The notes under the pieces: model-generated
Seen by the model: only the letters and a program-made list of their open reading frames with translations
Told to the model about the DNA's origin: nothing
The model's database searches: none
Program-made: the position numbers and the translations under genes
Shown here: positions 40,019 to 53,077 of the stretch, in pieces
Position numbering within the stretch: position 1 is the first letter of the stretch
Layout of the letters: every line of letters begins with the position of its first letter
From: Alkalilimnicola ehrlichii
GTDB taxonomy: Bacteria > Pseudomonadota > Gammaproteobacteria > Nitrococcales > AK92
DNA length: 64,000 nucleotides
Direction: 5' to 3'
Assembly: GCF_003399765.1 (NCBI RefSeq)
Contig: NZ_NFZV01000013.1
Location: 1-64,000 of the forward strand

Positions 40019-40189
40019 ATTTGGGAAGCGAACGGGCATTTGCCGCTATAATCGCTTTCTTTCGGGTACTCATCGGTATCCGGCCCAGGTGGTTTTCTGT
40101 GCATTAAGTCGCAAGCGGTAATGAACCGTAAGCGGCATAGAGAGTCACATGGACCGAGTACTACAACTAGTGAAGATCAGTGACGCGCA

Positions 40190-42192
<2,003 letters not shown>

Positions 42193-42216
42193 GCCGGAGC
42201 GTTAAATAGGCAACGC

Positions 42217-42243
42217 GAAGCGTGCAGGGTACCTGCACGCTTC
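42217..42243. terminator. Bidirectional terminator between dapB and dapE
   Basis: Perfect 12-bp stem (42217-42228 with 42232-42243) with a 3-nt loop, between two converging genes, followed by TTCGTAAG on the plus strand. Confidence 0.75.
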
Positions 42244-42296
42244 TTCGTAAGCGGGTACGGCGAGCCTTTGCGAAGCGAGATGACGTACTCGATCTT

Positions 42297-43493
<1,197 letters not shown>

Positions 43494-43838
43494 TTAGTCG
43501 GCGAAACGTTCGCTATAAGCGGTATCGTCGAAACCGACGACTACCTCGCCGTCCCGTTCCACAACCGGGCGCTTGATGACGGTAGGTTCGCTTATCATGA
43601 GGTCGATGGCGCGGGTTTCGTTCAGATCCTGTTTGCGCTCATCGGGCAGTAGCCGATAGGTGCGACCGCGACGGTTAAGCAAACATTCCCAGTCGCATGC
43701 CTGACACCAGCGCTCCACGGTGGAGCGCTCCAGCCCATCTTGACGCAGATCGTGGAAGCTATAGTCGACCCCGCGCTGGTCGAGCCAGCGCCGGGCCTTG
43801 CGGACGGTATCGCAGTTTTTGATGCCGTAAACAATCAT
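43494..43838 (-). CDS. yffB: ArsC/Spx-family thioredoxin-fold protein (YffB-like)
   Basis: A 114-residue protein with the single N-terminal Cys of YffB proteins (MIVYGIKNCDTVRKARRWLD) and the downstream ERPVVE-like segment IKRPVVERDGEVVVGFD. It is probably a glutathione-dependent thiol reductase rather than an arsenate reductase. Its place between dapD and dapE is conserved in gammaproteobacteria; the reason is unknown. Confidence 0.9.
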   Translation of the reverse strand: MIVYGIKNCDTVRKARRWLDQRGVDYSFHDLRQDGLERSTVERWCQACDWECLLNRRGRTYRLLPDERKQDLNETRAIDLMISEPTVIKRPVVERDGEVVVGFDDTAYSERFAD

Positions 43839-43855
43839 GGCCGCGATGTCCTATC

Positions 43856-44674
43856 TTACGGGCGAAGCAGCTCGTTGAGCCCGACTTTGCTGCGGGTTTT
43901 GGCATCGACCTGTTTGATAATGACGGCGCAGGAAAGGCTGTGGCTGCCGTCCTCCGCAGGTAGGCTGCCGGGAACGACAACGGCGCCGGCCGGCACCCGG
44001 CCGTAGCTGATTTCGCCAGTTTCGCGGTTGTAAATCTTGGTGCTTTGGCCGATGAAAACGCCCATGGAGATGACGGCGCCTTCCTCGACGATAACGCCTT
44101 CGACGACTTCCGAGCGAGCGCCGATAAAGCAATTGTCCTCAATAATGGTGGGGCTGGCCTGCAAGGGTTCGAGCACGCCGCCGATACCCGCACCACCGGA
44201 GAGGTGCACGTTTTTGCCGATTTGGGCGCAGGAGCCGACGGTTGCCCAGGTATCGACCATGGTGCCGGAATCCACGTAAGCGCCGATATTGACATAGGAG
44301 GGCATCAGAACAGCACCTGGAGCGATATAAGCGCCGCGACGGGCCATGGCCGGGGGAACAACGCGTACGCCGCCGTCGCGGAACTGTTGCGAGTTCATAT
44401 CGGTGAACTTGAGGGGCACTTTGTCGTAGAAGTTGGTGGCGCCGCCCCGAATGACCTCGTTATCGCTCAAGCGGAAGGAAAGCAGGACGGCTTTCTTCAG
44501 CCATTGATTGACCTGCCAGTCGCCGTCGCGTTTTTCTGCGACCCGCGCTTTGCCGCTATCCAAAAGTGCGAGCGCTTCCTGGACCGCTTCGCGTACTTCG
44601 GGGCTTACCGTATCGGGGCCTAGCTCGGCACGTTTTTCGAACGCGGTCTCGATGACGGATTGCAAGTCGCCCAT
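43856..44674 (-). CDS. dapD: Tetrahydrodipicolinate N-succinyltransferase
   Basis: A 272-residue left-handed beta-helix acyltransferase using succinyl-CoA. Hexapeptide repeats begin at about residue 110 ([40 protein letters not shown]) and end in [20 protein letters not shown]. Length matches E. coli DapD (274). It forms a minus-strand cluster with dapC, yffB and dapE. Confidence 0.95.
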   Translation of the reverse strand: MGDLQSVIETAFEKRAELGPDTVSPEVREAVQEALALLDSGKARVAEKRDGDWQVNQWLKKAVLLSFRLSDNEVIRGGATNFYDKVPLKFTDMNSQQFRDGGVRVVPPAMARRGAYIAPGAVLMPSYVNIGAYVDSGTMVDTWATVGSCAQIGKNVHLSGGAGIGGVLEPLQASPTIIEDNCFIGARSEVVEGVIVEEGAVISMGVFIGQSTKIYNRETGEISYGRVPAGAVVVPGSLPAEDGSHSLSCAVIIKQVDAKTRSKVGLNELLRP

Positions 44675-44684
44675 TTCCTTCTCC

Positions 44685-45896
44685 TTAGTTTAATGATGAT
44701 GATAGATTTTCGATGAAACGGCGGATACGTCGCGCCGCTTCGATGCAGTCTTCTTCGCTAGCAACCAATGCGAGCCGGACGTGTTCGGTGCCGGGATTAT
44801 GCCCGTTGACGGTACGAGAGAGAAAGCTTCCGGGTAATACGGTCACATTTTCCGTTGCGTACAGGCGTTGCGCAAACTCGGTGTCCGGTAGCGGCGTGCG
44901 CGGCCAGAGATAAAAGCCTGCCGGCGGCTGCTCGAAGGTCAGGACCGGCGCGAGTATTTCGCCCACAGCGGCAAATTTCTGCCGGTACAGCATCCGATTC
45001 TCTGCCACGTGTCGCTCGTCGGCCCAGGCCGTACGGCTTGTCGTTTGTACGTGCAGAGGCATGGCGCTGCCGTGATAGGTACGATAAAGCAAAAAGCGTT
45101 CTAAGACAGCCGCATCGCCGGCGACGAAGCCGGAGCGTAGCCCCGGTACGTTGGAGCGCTTCGACAGGCTGTGGAAGACTACGCAGTTGCGATAATCGTC
45201 CCGGCCCAGTTGCGCGCATACTTGTAGAAGGCCCACGGGCGGGGCGTCTTCGTTCTGATACAGCTCGGAATAGCATTCGTCGGCGGCTATAACGAAATCG
45301 TGCCGGTCAGACAGCGCGATGAGTTCCGCCAGTTGCTCGGTGGGCATGAGTGCGCCGGTCGGATTGCCCGGATTGCAGATATAAATTAGCTGACAACGTT
45401 GCCAGACGTGTTCGGGTACCGCACCGAAATCGGGTAAATAGGCGCCGTCTGCCGTTAGCGGCATATAGTGCGGGCTTGCTCCCGCCAGTAAGCAGGCCCC
45501 TTCGTAAATCTGATATCCCGGATTAGGCATGAGCACCATGGCATCCGCCTTTTCCTCGACCACGGCCTGTGCGAAAGCGAACAAGGCTTCCCGCGTACCG
45601 TTGACCGGCAGGACCTGTCGTTCCGGGTCGAGCTGTGAACGGCGGATCTGGAATCGTTGCGCAAGCCAAGCACAGATTGCGGTGCGTAATTCCTCGCCGC
45701 CTTTTGTCGAGGGGTAGTGCGATAGCCCATGAGCATGGGCGATGAAGGTTTCGGTCAGCCAATGCGGCGGCGCGTGCTGCGGCTCTCCGATGGCCAGACT
45801 GATATGAGGTTTGTCCGTTGGCGGCGTAACCGCCCCTTTAAGCGCATTGAGGCGCTCGAAGGGGTAGGGTAGCAGACGGTCCAGTTTCGGGTTCAT
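44685..45896 (-). CDS. dapC: Succinyldiaminopimelate transaminase
   Basis: A 403-residue PLP-dependent aminotransferase, fold type I. The PLP lysine is in [16 protein letters not shown] and the cofactor Asp/Tyr region in [10 protein letters not shown]. Starting [21 protein letters not shown], it matches the DapC lineage found next to dapD and glnD in pseudomonads. The start at 45896 excludes 12 upstream residues. Confidence 0.92.
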   Translation of the reverse strand: MNPKLDRLLPYPFERLNALKGAVTPPTDKPHISLAIGEPQHAPPHWLTETFIAHAHGLSHYPSTKGGEELRTAICAWLAQRFQIRRSQLDPERQVLPVNGTREALFAFAQAVVEEKADAMVLMPNPGYQIYEGACLLAGASPHYMPLTADGAYLPDFGAVPEHVWQRCQLIYICNPGNPTGALMPTEQLAELIALSDRHDFVIAADECYSELYQNEDAPPVGLLQVCAQLGRDDYRNCVVFHSLSKRSNVPGLRSGFVAGDAAVLERFLLYRTYHGSAMPLHVQTTSRTAWADERHVAENRMLYRQKFAAVGEILAPVLTFEQPPAGFYLWPRTPLPDTEFAQRLYATENVTVLPGSFLSRTVNGHNPGTEHVRLALVASEEDCIEAARRIRRFIENLSSSLN

Positions 45897-45916
45897 CGAC
45901 GGATCCCTTCGGTTGT

Positions 45917-45960
45917 CCGAGCCCCGCCGCACTTATGCGTGTAGGTGCGGCGGGGCTCGG
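45917..45960. terminator. Strong hairpin between glnD and dapC
   Basis: Perfect 16-bp GC-rich stem (45917-45932 with 45945-45960) with a 12-nt loop, in the 72 bases between the glnD stop and the dapC start (both minus strand). No T run follows, so it could be a terminator or an RNA processing or stability element. The dapC ribosome-binding region lies just beyond it. Confidence 0.55.
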
Positions 45961-45968
45961 CTCGGAGC

Positions 45969-48665
45969 TCAACTGAGTGTGACGGAGGTGGGATTATCGC
46001 TATCTAGGAGCGTTTCCTCCAGCGCCTTTTGCAGACACTCATAGACCGCCGTGTCTTTCAACGGCTCGTTATCGGTGTCGGTAATGAAGAACACGTCCTC
46101 GGCCCGCTCGCCGATGGTGGCAATTTTGGCGTTCTTCAGGCGCACTTTGCAGAGGCTGAATATATAGCCGACACGTGCCAGCAAGCCCGGCCGGTCGCCG
46201 GTGATAAGCTCCAACACTGTGCGGTTGTTATGCACATCGCTGCTGAAGTTTATCTGAGTCGGCGTAGTGAAGTGCCGTAGCTGGCGAGGCAAGGTCTTAT
46301 TCGGCGGCGGCGGTAATAGATCCGTATTCTGCAGGGTGCTCCGCAGGTGATTGATAATCTCCTGCTCGCGGTAAGGCTCCGTCACCGGCTCGCCGTCGCT
46401 CTCAAGCACAAGGTAGCTATCCAGCGTATGCCCGCTTTCGGTGGTGATGATGCGGGCATCTTGAATGTTCAAACCCAGCTGGTCTAAGGCGGCGACGGTT
46501 AGCGCGAAGACATGATCTTTGTCTTCAGTGTAGATGAATACTTCGGTTCCGCCGCGGGTGCTGCGCGGGTTAACCAGCACCAACGGCATATCCTCCGGCC
46601 CGATGCGGGCGATCGCAGCGGTATGCCAGGCGATTTCCTCGGCCGAATAGCGCAGAAAGTAGTCGTCGCTAAAGCGGCGCCAGATGGCGCGGACCGTCAT
46701 GTGATGCAGCCCGGAGGACTTAAGGCGACGACGCGCCTGGGCCTGCGTTTCTTGAATCAACTCGTCTTCGTCGATCGGGTTGCCCAATCCGCGCCGCAGC
46801 GCCCGCTTAGTAACGGTATAGAGTTCGGCCATTAGCGAATCGCGCCAGGAGTTCCACAGGGTCGGATTGGTGGCCCTGATGTCAGCTACCGTCAGCAAAT
46901 AGAGGTAGTCGAGATGCTTAAGATCGCCGACTTGTTTAGCAAACTCGTTGATTACCAGCGGATCGCTGATGTCCTTGCGCTGAGCGGTCATCGACATGAG
47001 TAAGTGGTGCCGTACCAGCCATGCAACTAAGCGCGCATCGTAGTGACTCAGGCCGTGACGCAAGCAAAACGCGTACGCATCTTCCGCGCCAAGCTCCGAG
47101 TGATCGCCGCCGCGCCCTTTGGCGATGTCGTGGAACAGCCCGGCCAGATACAATAGTTCCGGTTTCGGCAACCGCGACATGATGGTGCTGCAGAGCGGGA
47201 ATTCGTGCGCGTGCTCCGCCAAGGCGAAACGGCGTAAGTTCCGGACGACGAAAAGCGTATGCGAGTCGACCGTATAGGCATGGAACAGGTCGTACTGCAT
47301 GCGCCCGGTAATGTGGCCGAACGCAGGAAGGTAGCGTCCGAGCACGCCGTAGCGATGCATCCGGCGCATCTCGTGAGTAATTCCGCGAGGTTGGCGGAGA
47401 ATTTCCATAAACAGGCTGCGTGCGCGTAAGTCGTTACGAAACCGATCGTCGATCAAATTGCGATGGCGGCGAATGAGCCGGATAGTCGAAGCGCGTACCC
47501 CTTTAAGCTCGGGGTGTTGTTGCAGCAGCAAGAAGACTTCCAGCAAGGCGATCGGATAGCGGGTGAAAATGTTGGGGTGGGTAACCTCCAAAAAGCCCCG
47601 CCGCGCTTGAAAGCGTTTGTTGATCAATACGGGTGGCTCATCGATATTGGCGTAAAGAATTGCCTCCTGAAATAGCTGAAGCAGCATTTCGTTGAGCCGG
47701 CTGAGCTCCATGACCGTCCGATAATAACGCTGCATAAATTGTTCGACCGCAAGCGAGTGGTCGGCATCCTCGAAGCCGAACTGTTTGGCCAAGGTCGTCT
47801 GATGGTCGAATAGCAGGCGGTCTTCTCGGCGACCGACTAAGGTATGGAGCGCGAAACGAAGATCCCACAGAAAATTCTGGCCGCGTAGCAGGGCCTGGTA
47901 TTCCGCTTCGGTCAGGAAATCGTGAGCGACCAAGTCGTGTAGCGTGTTGGCGCCAAAGTGGCGTTTAGCGACCCAGCCGATCATATGAATATCGCGAAGT
48001 CCGCCCGGACTCTCTTTAACGTTCGGCTCCAGGTTGTAGGCGGTATCGTGATATTTCTCGTGGCGGGCCAGCTGCTCTTGCCATTTGGCTTCGAAAAACT
48101 TTCGGCTTGGCCAAACTTGAGAGGGGCCGGTAACAGTGCGCATCCGCTCGTAAAGCGGCGCAGAACCGCTTAATAGACGAGCCTCCATCAGGTTGGTTGC
48201 CGTCGTGATATCGCGCTGCGCTTCTTCGATGCAGTCGCTGATAGAGCGTACGCTATGCCCAACTTCCAGGCCGAAGTCCCAGAGAAACATGAGGAATTGC
48301 TCAAGTGCGGGTGTTAACGCAGCTTGCGCTTCGTCGCCGAGCAGCACCATAAGGTCGACGTCGGAGCCGGGATGTAGTTCGCCGCGCCCGAAGCCGCCAA
48401 CAGCGACCAAGGCTTTTTCGCCGGGGATGGGGGCGACGATCCGCTCCCATGCGCGAACAAGCAATTGATCGACTAACCAGGCGCGCGCCGGCACCAGATC
48501 CGCCGCCGAAATACCCTCCTGAAACCGGCTGCGTAGTACTTCGTCGCCCTTCTTTAGTGCTTCGCGGAACAGCGATAGGGGAGTCTCGGTCGTAGTCGCC
48601 GCCTCGTCAAAGGCGGCGCTGTCGAAAAGTTCGGGATCGTGTCTAAGTGTATTAGATGAGGGCAT
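45969..48665 (-). CDS. glnD: PII uridylyltransferase/uridylyl-removing enzyme
   Basis: An 898-residue nitrogen sensor that modifies the PII protein according to glutamine. Order: nucleotidyltransferase domain with GGFGRGELHPGSDVDLMVL (residues 90-108), a helical region, the HD domain with FHDIAKGRGGDHSELG (uridylyl removal), and two C-terminal ACT domains that bind glutamine. Length and architecture are normal. Confidence 0.96.
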   Translation of the reverse strand: MPSSNTLRHDPELFDSAAFDEAATTTETPLSLFREALKKGDEVLRSRFQEGISAADLVPARAWLVDQLLVRAWERIVAPIPGEKALVAVGGFGRGELHPGSDVDLMVLLGDEAQAALTPALEQFLMFLWDFGLEVGHSVRSISDCIEEAQRDITTATNLMEARLLSGSAPLYERMRTVTGPSQVWPSRKFFEAKWQEQLARHEKYHDTAYNLEPNVKESPGGLRDIHMIGWVAKRHFGANTLHDLVAHDFLTEAEYQALLRGQNFLWDLRFALHTLVGRREDRLLFDHQTTLAKQFGFEDADHSLAVEQFMQRYYRTVMELSRLNEMLLQLFQEAILYANIDEPPVLINKRFQARRGFLEVTHPNIFTRYPIALLEVFLLLQQHPELKGVRASTIRLIRRHRNLIDDRFRNDLRARSLFMEILRQPRGITHEMRRMHRYGVLGRYLPAFGHITGRMQYDLFHAYTVDSHTLFVVRNLRRFALAEHAHEFPLCSTIMSRLPKPELLYLAGLFHDIAKGRGGDHSELGAEDAYAFCLRHGLSHYDARLVAWLVRHHLLMSMTAQRKDISDPLVINEFAKQVGDLKHLDYLYLLTVADIRATNPTLWNSWRDSLMAELYTVTKRALRRGLGNPIDEDELIQETQAQARRRLKSSGLHHMTVRAIWRRFSDDYFLRYSAEEIAWHTAAIARIGPEDMPLVLVNPRSTRGGTEVFIYTEDKDHVFALTVAALDQLGLNIQDARIITTESGHTLDSYLVLESDGEPVTEPYREQEIINHLRSTLQNTDLLPPPPNKTLPRQLRHFTTPTQINFSSDVHNNRTVLELITGDRPGLLARVGYIFSLCKVRLKNAKIATIGERAEDVFFITDTDNEPLKDTAVYECLQKALEETLLDSDNPTSVTLS

Positions 48666-48669
48666 AGTC

Positions 48670-49437
48670 TTAGATCGGGTCGCCTTCCAGGCGCGTCAGC
48701 ACCTCGAAGCTGTCCGCCGTGACGAGAATGGTATGTTCCCACTGCGCGGAAAGCCCATGGTCCTTGGTAACAACCGTCCAGCCATCCTTGAGCAGTCGAG
48801 TTTCCGCGCGGCCGCTGTTAATCATGGGTTCTATCGTGAAGGTCATGCCTTGTTCCAAGGCCATGCCCGTGCCCGGTTTGCCGTAGTGAAGGACTTGCGG
48901 GTCTTCGTGAAATTCTCGCCCGATCCCGTGTCCGCAGTATTCGCGTACTACCGAGAAATTTTGTTTCTCCGCGTAGGTCTGTATGGCGTGACCAATATCG
49001 CCGAGGCGAATTCCGGGTTTGACCATCTCAATGCCCAGCTTCATGCACTCGTGGGCGACTTCGGATAAACGACGGCCGAGGATCGGCGGCTCGCCGACAT
49101 AGAACATTTTGCTGGTATCGCCGTGGTAACCGTCCTTGATGACAGTGATGTCGATATTAATAATATCGCCGCGCTTGAGGCGTTTGCTGCCGGGGATGCC
49201 GTGGCAAACAACGTGGTTTACCGAAGTGCAGATGGATTTCGGGAAACCGCGGTAGTTCAAGGGTGCGGGAATTGCCTCCAAGTCATTAACGATATACTCG
49301 TGGCAAATTCGATCAAGCTCTTCCGTGGTGACGCCGGGCTGCACGTGAGGCGCGATCATCTTCAAGACCTGGGCGGCCAGCCGGCCCGCCACACGCATTT
49401 TCTCGATTTCTTCCGGCGTCTTGATGGTTACTGGCAT
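48670..49437 (-). CDS. map: Methionine aminopeptidase, type I
   Basis: A 255-residue enzyme that removes the N-terminal Met. Metal ligands appear as INIDITVIKDGYHGDTSKMF (two Asp), GHGIGREFHEDP (His), FTIEPMI (Glu) and QWEHTILVT (Glu). Start at 49437 (MPVTIKTPEE). It diverges from rpsB, the conserved arrangement. Confidence 0.96.
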   Translation of the reverse strand: MPVTIKTPEEIEKMRVAGRLAAQVLKMIAPHVQPGVTTEELDRICHEYIVNDLEAIPAPLNYRGFPKSICTSVNHVVCHGIPGSKRLKRGDIINIDITVIKDGYHGDTSKMFYVGEPPILGRRLSEVAHECMKLGIEMVKPGIRLGDIGHAIQTYAEKQNFSVVREYCGHGIGREFHEDPQVLHYGKPGTGMALEQGMTFTIEPMINSGRAETRLLKDGWTVVTKDHGLSAQWEHTILVTADSFEVLTRLEGDPI

Positions 49438-49510
49438 TTCAATCCTGTATAGAGGTGGCGGGAACGGCCCGATCAACCCATTTTTTCGGGGTCGAGCGGG
49501 GCGGTGTAAA

Positions 49511-49539
49511 TTGTCGACGCAACCCGGATATGGTATAAA
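49511..49539 (+). promoter_or_regulatory. Promoter of rpsB-tsf
   Basis: TTGTCG (49511-49516), a 17-base spacer and TATAAA (49534-49539): a strong sigma-70 promoter, followed by the GC-rich GCGCGCGC discriminator often found in growth-rate-controlled genes. Confidence 0.8.
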
Positions 49540-49545
49540 GCGCGC

Positions 49546-49721
49546 GCTCGTTAGGCAAATGGCAGCGCTCAGGCGCCGAGGGGCAAATATGTTAGCGGCC
49601 GCTTAAGCGGCTAATTCACACATGCACCGACACATATAACGGGGTGCCTGATAGCAGATTGTTATACAGGTTGTTATATGAGGGTGTATGGAGGTTTAAC
49701 CCTTATACTAAGGAGTCAGTC
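49546..49721 (+). promoter_or_regulatory. rpsB 5' leader, possible S2 autoregulatory RNA
   Basis: About 175 untranslated bases from the presumed start of transcription to the rpsB ATG. It contains pairing segments such as TGCACC (49622-49627) and GGTGC (49643-49647), and a repeated TTGTTATA (49669-49676 and neighbourhood). In gammaproteobacteria the S2 protein represses its own mRNA through a conserved leader; that this is such an element is inferred from position and length. Confidence 0.5.
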
Positions 49722-50504
49722 ATGGCTAAAGTTTCCATGCGTCAAATGCTGGAGGCTGGTGTTCACTTCGGTCACCAGACCCGCTACTGGAACCCGCAAA
49801 TGGCCCCCTATATCTTCGGGGACCGCAACAAGATTCATATCGTCAACCTCGAAAAAACCCTGCCGATGTACAACGATGCGTTGAACTTCGTCGGCAGCTT
49901 GGTGGCGAACGGCGGCAAGATTCTGGTCGTCGGCACGAAGCGTGCTGCACGCGAAACCGTTCGCGAGCAGGCGACTCGCTGCGGCATGCCGTATGTAGAC
50001 CACCGTTGGTTAGGCGGTATGCTGACCAACTTCCGCACCGTTAAGCAATCCATCCGCCGTTTGAAAGACCTGGAAGCCCAAGAGGCTGACGGAACGTTCA
50101 ACCGCCTCGGTAAGAAAGAAGTCCTTATGTTGCGGCGCGACATGGATAAGCTGAACCGAAGCTTGGCCGGCATTAAGAACATGGAGCGCCTCCCGGACGC
50201 GATGTTCGTTATCGATGTGGGTTACGAGAAGATTGCGCTGCAGGAAGCCAAAAAATTAGGTATTCCGGTGGTAGCGGTAGTCGATACCAACAACTCTCCG
50301 CGTGGCGTCGACTACGTCATCCCGGGCAACGACGATGCGATTCGCGCTATTCAGCTATATCTGGAAGGCTTGGCGGACGCCGTGCTCGACGCTCGGCAGA
50401 CGAGCGTGCAAGGTGGCGTGGCTAGCGACGACTTCGTTGAGGTCAGCGAAGGCGAAAAAGCCAAAGCCGAAGCCTCCGAAGCGGCGCAAGGTTCCGGGGA
50501 ATAA
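49722..50504 (+). CDS. rpsB: 30S ribosomal protein S2
   Basis: A 260-residue ribosomal protein. Begins [25 protein letters not shown]; contains [14 protein letters not shown] and [17 protein letters not shown]; the acidic Ala/Glu-rich tail is typical. Start at 49722 follows AAGGAG. Its stop codon sits in the loop of a terminator-like hairpin. Confidence 0.98.
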   Translation: MAKVSMRQMLEAGVHFGHQTRYWNPQMAPYIFGDRNKIHIVNLEKTLPMYNDALNFVGSLVANGGKILVVGTKRAARETVREQATRCGMPYVDHRWLGGMLTNFRTVKQSIRRLKDLEAQEADGTFNRLGKKEVLMLRRDMDKLNRSLAGIKNMERLPDAMFVIDVGYEKIALQEAKKLGIPVVAVVDTNNSPRGVDYVIPGNDDAIRAIQLYLEGLADAVLDARQTSVQGGVASDDFVEVSEGEKAKAEASEAAQGSGE

Positions 50505-50519
50505 CCCCGGAACCTTTTG
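50488..50519 (+). terminator. Terminator/attenuator overlapping the rpsB stop codon
   Basis: Perfect 12-bp stem (50488-50499 with 50505-50516) and a 5-nt loop AATAA that contains the rpsB stop TAA (50502-50504), ending in TTTT. It would reduce tsf expression relative to rpsB, and translating ribosomes would disturb its folding. Confidence 0.8.
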
Positions 50520-50566
50520 CTTCTGGCGCGAGACAGTCACACGATTACGTAAAGAGGGAAGAGCTC

Positions 50567-51454
50567 ATGGCAATTACTGCAGCTCTGGTAAAAGAACTCC
50601 GGGAGCGTACCGGCTCCGGTATGATGGAGTGCAAGAACGCATTGGTCGAGACTAACGGCGATATCGAGCAGGCCGTTGAGTTGATGCGTAAACGCGGCTT
50701 GGCGAAAGCCGATAAGAAGGCTGATCGGGTCGCTGCCGAAGGCGCGATCACTGCCGTCGTGTCCGACGACAAGCAGCGCGGCGCGATGGTTGAGGTGAAT
50801 AGCGAAACCGATTTCGTCTCCACCGGCGAGCCGTTCAAAGAGTTTTCCGGAGCGGTCGCTGCGCGCGTTCTCGAAAACAACCCGGCCGATGTCGACGCCT
50901 TGAGCGAACTGGCTATCGACGGCGCGCAAGGGTCGTCTATCAATCATGCTCGGCAGGAGCTGGTTGCAAAAATCGGCGAGAACATTCAGGTTCGTCGTTT
51001 TGTCCGCTTTGAGAACGCTAACGGCATCGTTGCTACCTACTTGCACGGTACGCGCATCGGTGTGATGGTTGAGCTCGAAGGCGGCTCCGAAGAGCTGGCA
51101 CGTGACGTCGCGATGCATATTGCGGCCAGTAAGCCGGTTTGTGTGGACGAAGACGGCGTGCCGGCGGACGTGCTTGAGAAAGAACGCGAAATCCTGATTG
51201 CTCAGGCCAAGGACAGCGGCAAGCCGGCGGATATCATTGAGAAAATGATTCAAGGCCGTCTGAAGAAGTTTCTTGCCGAGATCACCTTGGTCGGACAGCC
51301 GTTCGTTAAAGATCCGGACCAAACCGTTGGCAAGCTGCTGAAGGATGCCGGTGCTAAAGTAACCCGCTTTACCCGTTTCGAAGTGGGCGAAGGCATCGAG
51401 AAGAAGCAGGAAAACTTCGCTGACGAAGTTATGGCGCAGGTGCGGGGCTCTTAA
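50567..51454 (+). CDS. tsf: Elongation factor Ts
   Basis: A 295-residue guanine nucleotide exchange factor for EF-Tu. Begins [28 protein letters not shown] and has the TDFV motif in [15 protein letters not shown]. Length is close to E. coli (283). Confidence 0.97.
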   Translation: MAITAALVKELRERTGSGMMECKNALVETNGDIEQAVELMRKRGLAKADKKADRVAAEGAITAVVSDDKQRGAMVEVNSETDFVSTGEPFKEFSGAVAARVLENNPADVDALSELAIDGAQGSSINHARQELVAKIGENIQVRRFVRFENANGIVATYLHGTRIGVMVELEGGSEELARDVAMHIAASKPVCVDEDGVPADVLEKEREILIAQAKDSGKPADIIEKMIQGRLKKFLAEITLVGQPFVKDPDQTVGKLLKDAGAKVTRFTRFEVGEGIEKKQENFADEVMAQVRGS

Positions 51455-51497
51455 GGAGCCTCGCCTGGAAGGCAAGCTTTGCACAAGGCGCACCGCA

Positions 51498-52217
51498 ATG
51501 ACTGAACCCAAATATAAGCGCATTCTCCTCAAGCTGAGCGGCGAGGCGCTGATGGGTGACGGCGACTATGGAATATCTCCCGCCGTTATCCGCCGCCTAG
51601 CGTCCGAGATTCGCGAGATCGTGGAGCTCGGTGTACAGGTTGCTCTCGTGGTAGGCGGCGGGAATATCTTCCGTGGTGCAGGGCTTGCCGCCGAGGGAAT
51701 GGACCGGGTAACCGGCGACCATATGGGCATGTTGGCCACCGTCATTAACGGCCTGGCGCTGCAAGACTCTCTTGAGCGCGAGGGGGTTTATACCCGCGTT
51801 ATGTCGGCGATCAAGATCAACGAAGTCTGCGAAGACTACATTCGGCGGCGAGCTATTCGGCATCTGGAGAAAGGTCGTGTCGTCGTCCTCGCGGCAGGCA
51901 CCGGTAACCCGTTCTTTACTACCGACTCCGCCGCCAGTCTTCGTGCGATCGAAGTCGATGCCGATATCATGCTAAAGGCAACGAAGGTCGACGGCGTGTA
52001 TTCGGCCGACCCGATGCTCGATTCGAGCGCCGTCCGTTACGATCGCCTGACGTATGACGAAGTGCTTGAGCGCAGGCTGATGGTGATGGACGCAACCGCC
52101 ATCGTACTGTGTCGCGACCAGAATATGCCTATTATGGTGTTCGATGTTACCCAGCCCGGTTGCCTGATGAATGCCGTTACCGGCAAGGCGATCGGAACGG
52201 TTGTTGAGAGGGGATAG
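51498..52217 (+). CDS. pyrH: UMP kinase
   Basis: A 239-residue amino-acid-kinase-fold enzyme making UDP. Motifs: [42 protein letters not shown] and MDATAIVLC. It precedes frr by 3 bases. Confidence 0.97.
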   Translation: MTEPKYKRILLKLSGEALMGDGDYGISPAVIRRLASEIREIVELGVQVALVVGGGNIFRGAGLAAEGMDRVTGDHMGMLATVINGLALQDSLEREGVYTRVMSAIKINEVCEDYIRRRAIRHLEKGRVVVLAAGTGNPFFTTDSAASLRAIEVDADIMLKATKVDGVYSADPMLDSSAVRYDRLTYDEVLERRLMVMDATAIVLCRDQNMPIMVFDVTQPGCLMNAVTGKAIGTVVERG

Positions 52218-52220
52218 ACC

Positions 52221-52778
52221 GTGATCGAGGATATCAAGAAGGACGCGAGTAGCCGCATGGCAAAAAGCGTCGAGGCTCTCAAGCAGGATCTCGTAAAGGT
52301 TCGCACCGGGCGGGCGCATACCAGTCTTTTGGATCACATAACGGTGGATTATTACGGCAGCCAGACGCCGTTGAGTCAGGTTGCTTCCGTGGCCGTTGGC
52401 GATGCGCGCACGCTTACGGTTACGCCCTGGGAAAAGACCATGGTTGCCCCGATTGAAAAGGCGATTATGGAATCGGATCTTGGGTTGACGCCGAATAGTG
52501 CCGGTACAACGATCCGCATCCCGTTGCCTCCGCTTACGGAAGAACGGCGGCGCGATCTCATTAAGGTTGTGCGGGCCGAAGCGGAGCAGGGGCGGGTAGC
52601 GATTCGCAATATCCGTCGCGATGCCAACTCTACGATTAAGGACTTGGTCAAGGAGAAGGAAATTTCCGAAGATGACCAACGTCGTGCCGAAGACGATATC
52701 CAGAAATTGACCGACAAGTACATCAAAGAGCTGGATAGCGTGCTGGAAGCGAAGGAAAAGGAATTGTTGGAGATCTAA
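52221..52778 (+). CDS. frr: Ribosome recycling factor
   Basis: A 185-residue factor that splits post-termination ribosomes with EF-G. It starts with GTG at 52221, directly after the pyrH stop. Conserved parts include [23 protein letters not shown] and [26 protein letters not shown]. Confidence 0.97.
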   Translation: MIEDIKKDASSRMAKSVEALKQDLVKVRTGRAHTSLLDHITVDYYGSQTPLSQVASVAVGDARTLTVTPWEKTMVAPIEKAIMESDLGLTPNSAGTTIRIPLPPLTEERRRDLIKVVRAEAEQGRVAIRNIRRDANSTIKDLVKEKEISEDDQRRAEDDIQKLTDKYIKELDSVLEAKEKELLEI

Positions 52779-53077
52779 GCGGATCTTCGGCATAGAGGCG
52801 ATTCCCCGCCTGTCGTCGAGAGCGACAGCTTCGGGAATAGATTGCCCGAACGCTTGAGCAGTCGTCTTAAGCGTTCGGCGTCTGGCTACGGCGTAGCGGG
52901 TCCTGCGCCGCATTAGCCGTTGTCGGGGCAATCCTGCCTCACGGAAAGGTTACTGTTGGCGTTTGACGACTCTAAGAGCGTCGGGAGCTAACAGAGTGCT
53001 TCAGCAGCATTTCTACGAACTATCTGCCGGCGGCCCGGCCGCATTCTATTTGCTGCAATCCAAGCTGGGAGGCACAG
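52779..53077. other. Intergenic region between frr and uppS with hairpins
   Basis: About 300 bases without a convincing gene. It has a small hairpin, CTGTCG/CGACAG, near 52810-52830, and a larger one at 52846-52878. A 37-codon open frame begins with GTG at about 52995 and overlaps the uppS start, with no recognisable product. A promoter for the uppS-onward operon is expected here, but none was clear. Confidence 0.45.
52846..52878 (+). terminator. Candidate terminator after frr
   Basis: Perfect 10-bp stem CCGAACGCTT/AAGCGTTCGG (52846-52855, 52869-52878) with a 13-nt loop, about 70 bases after the frr stop. No T run follows. Confidence 0.5.

Noticed and set aside
43494-43838. Arsenate reductase
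   Set aside because: The sequence fits the YffB branch and no arsenic-resistance genes are nearby.
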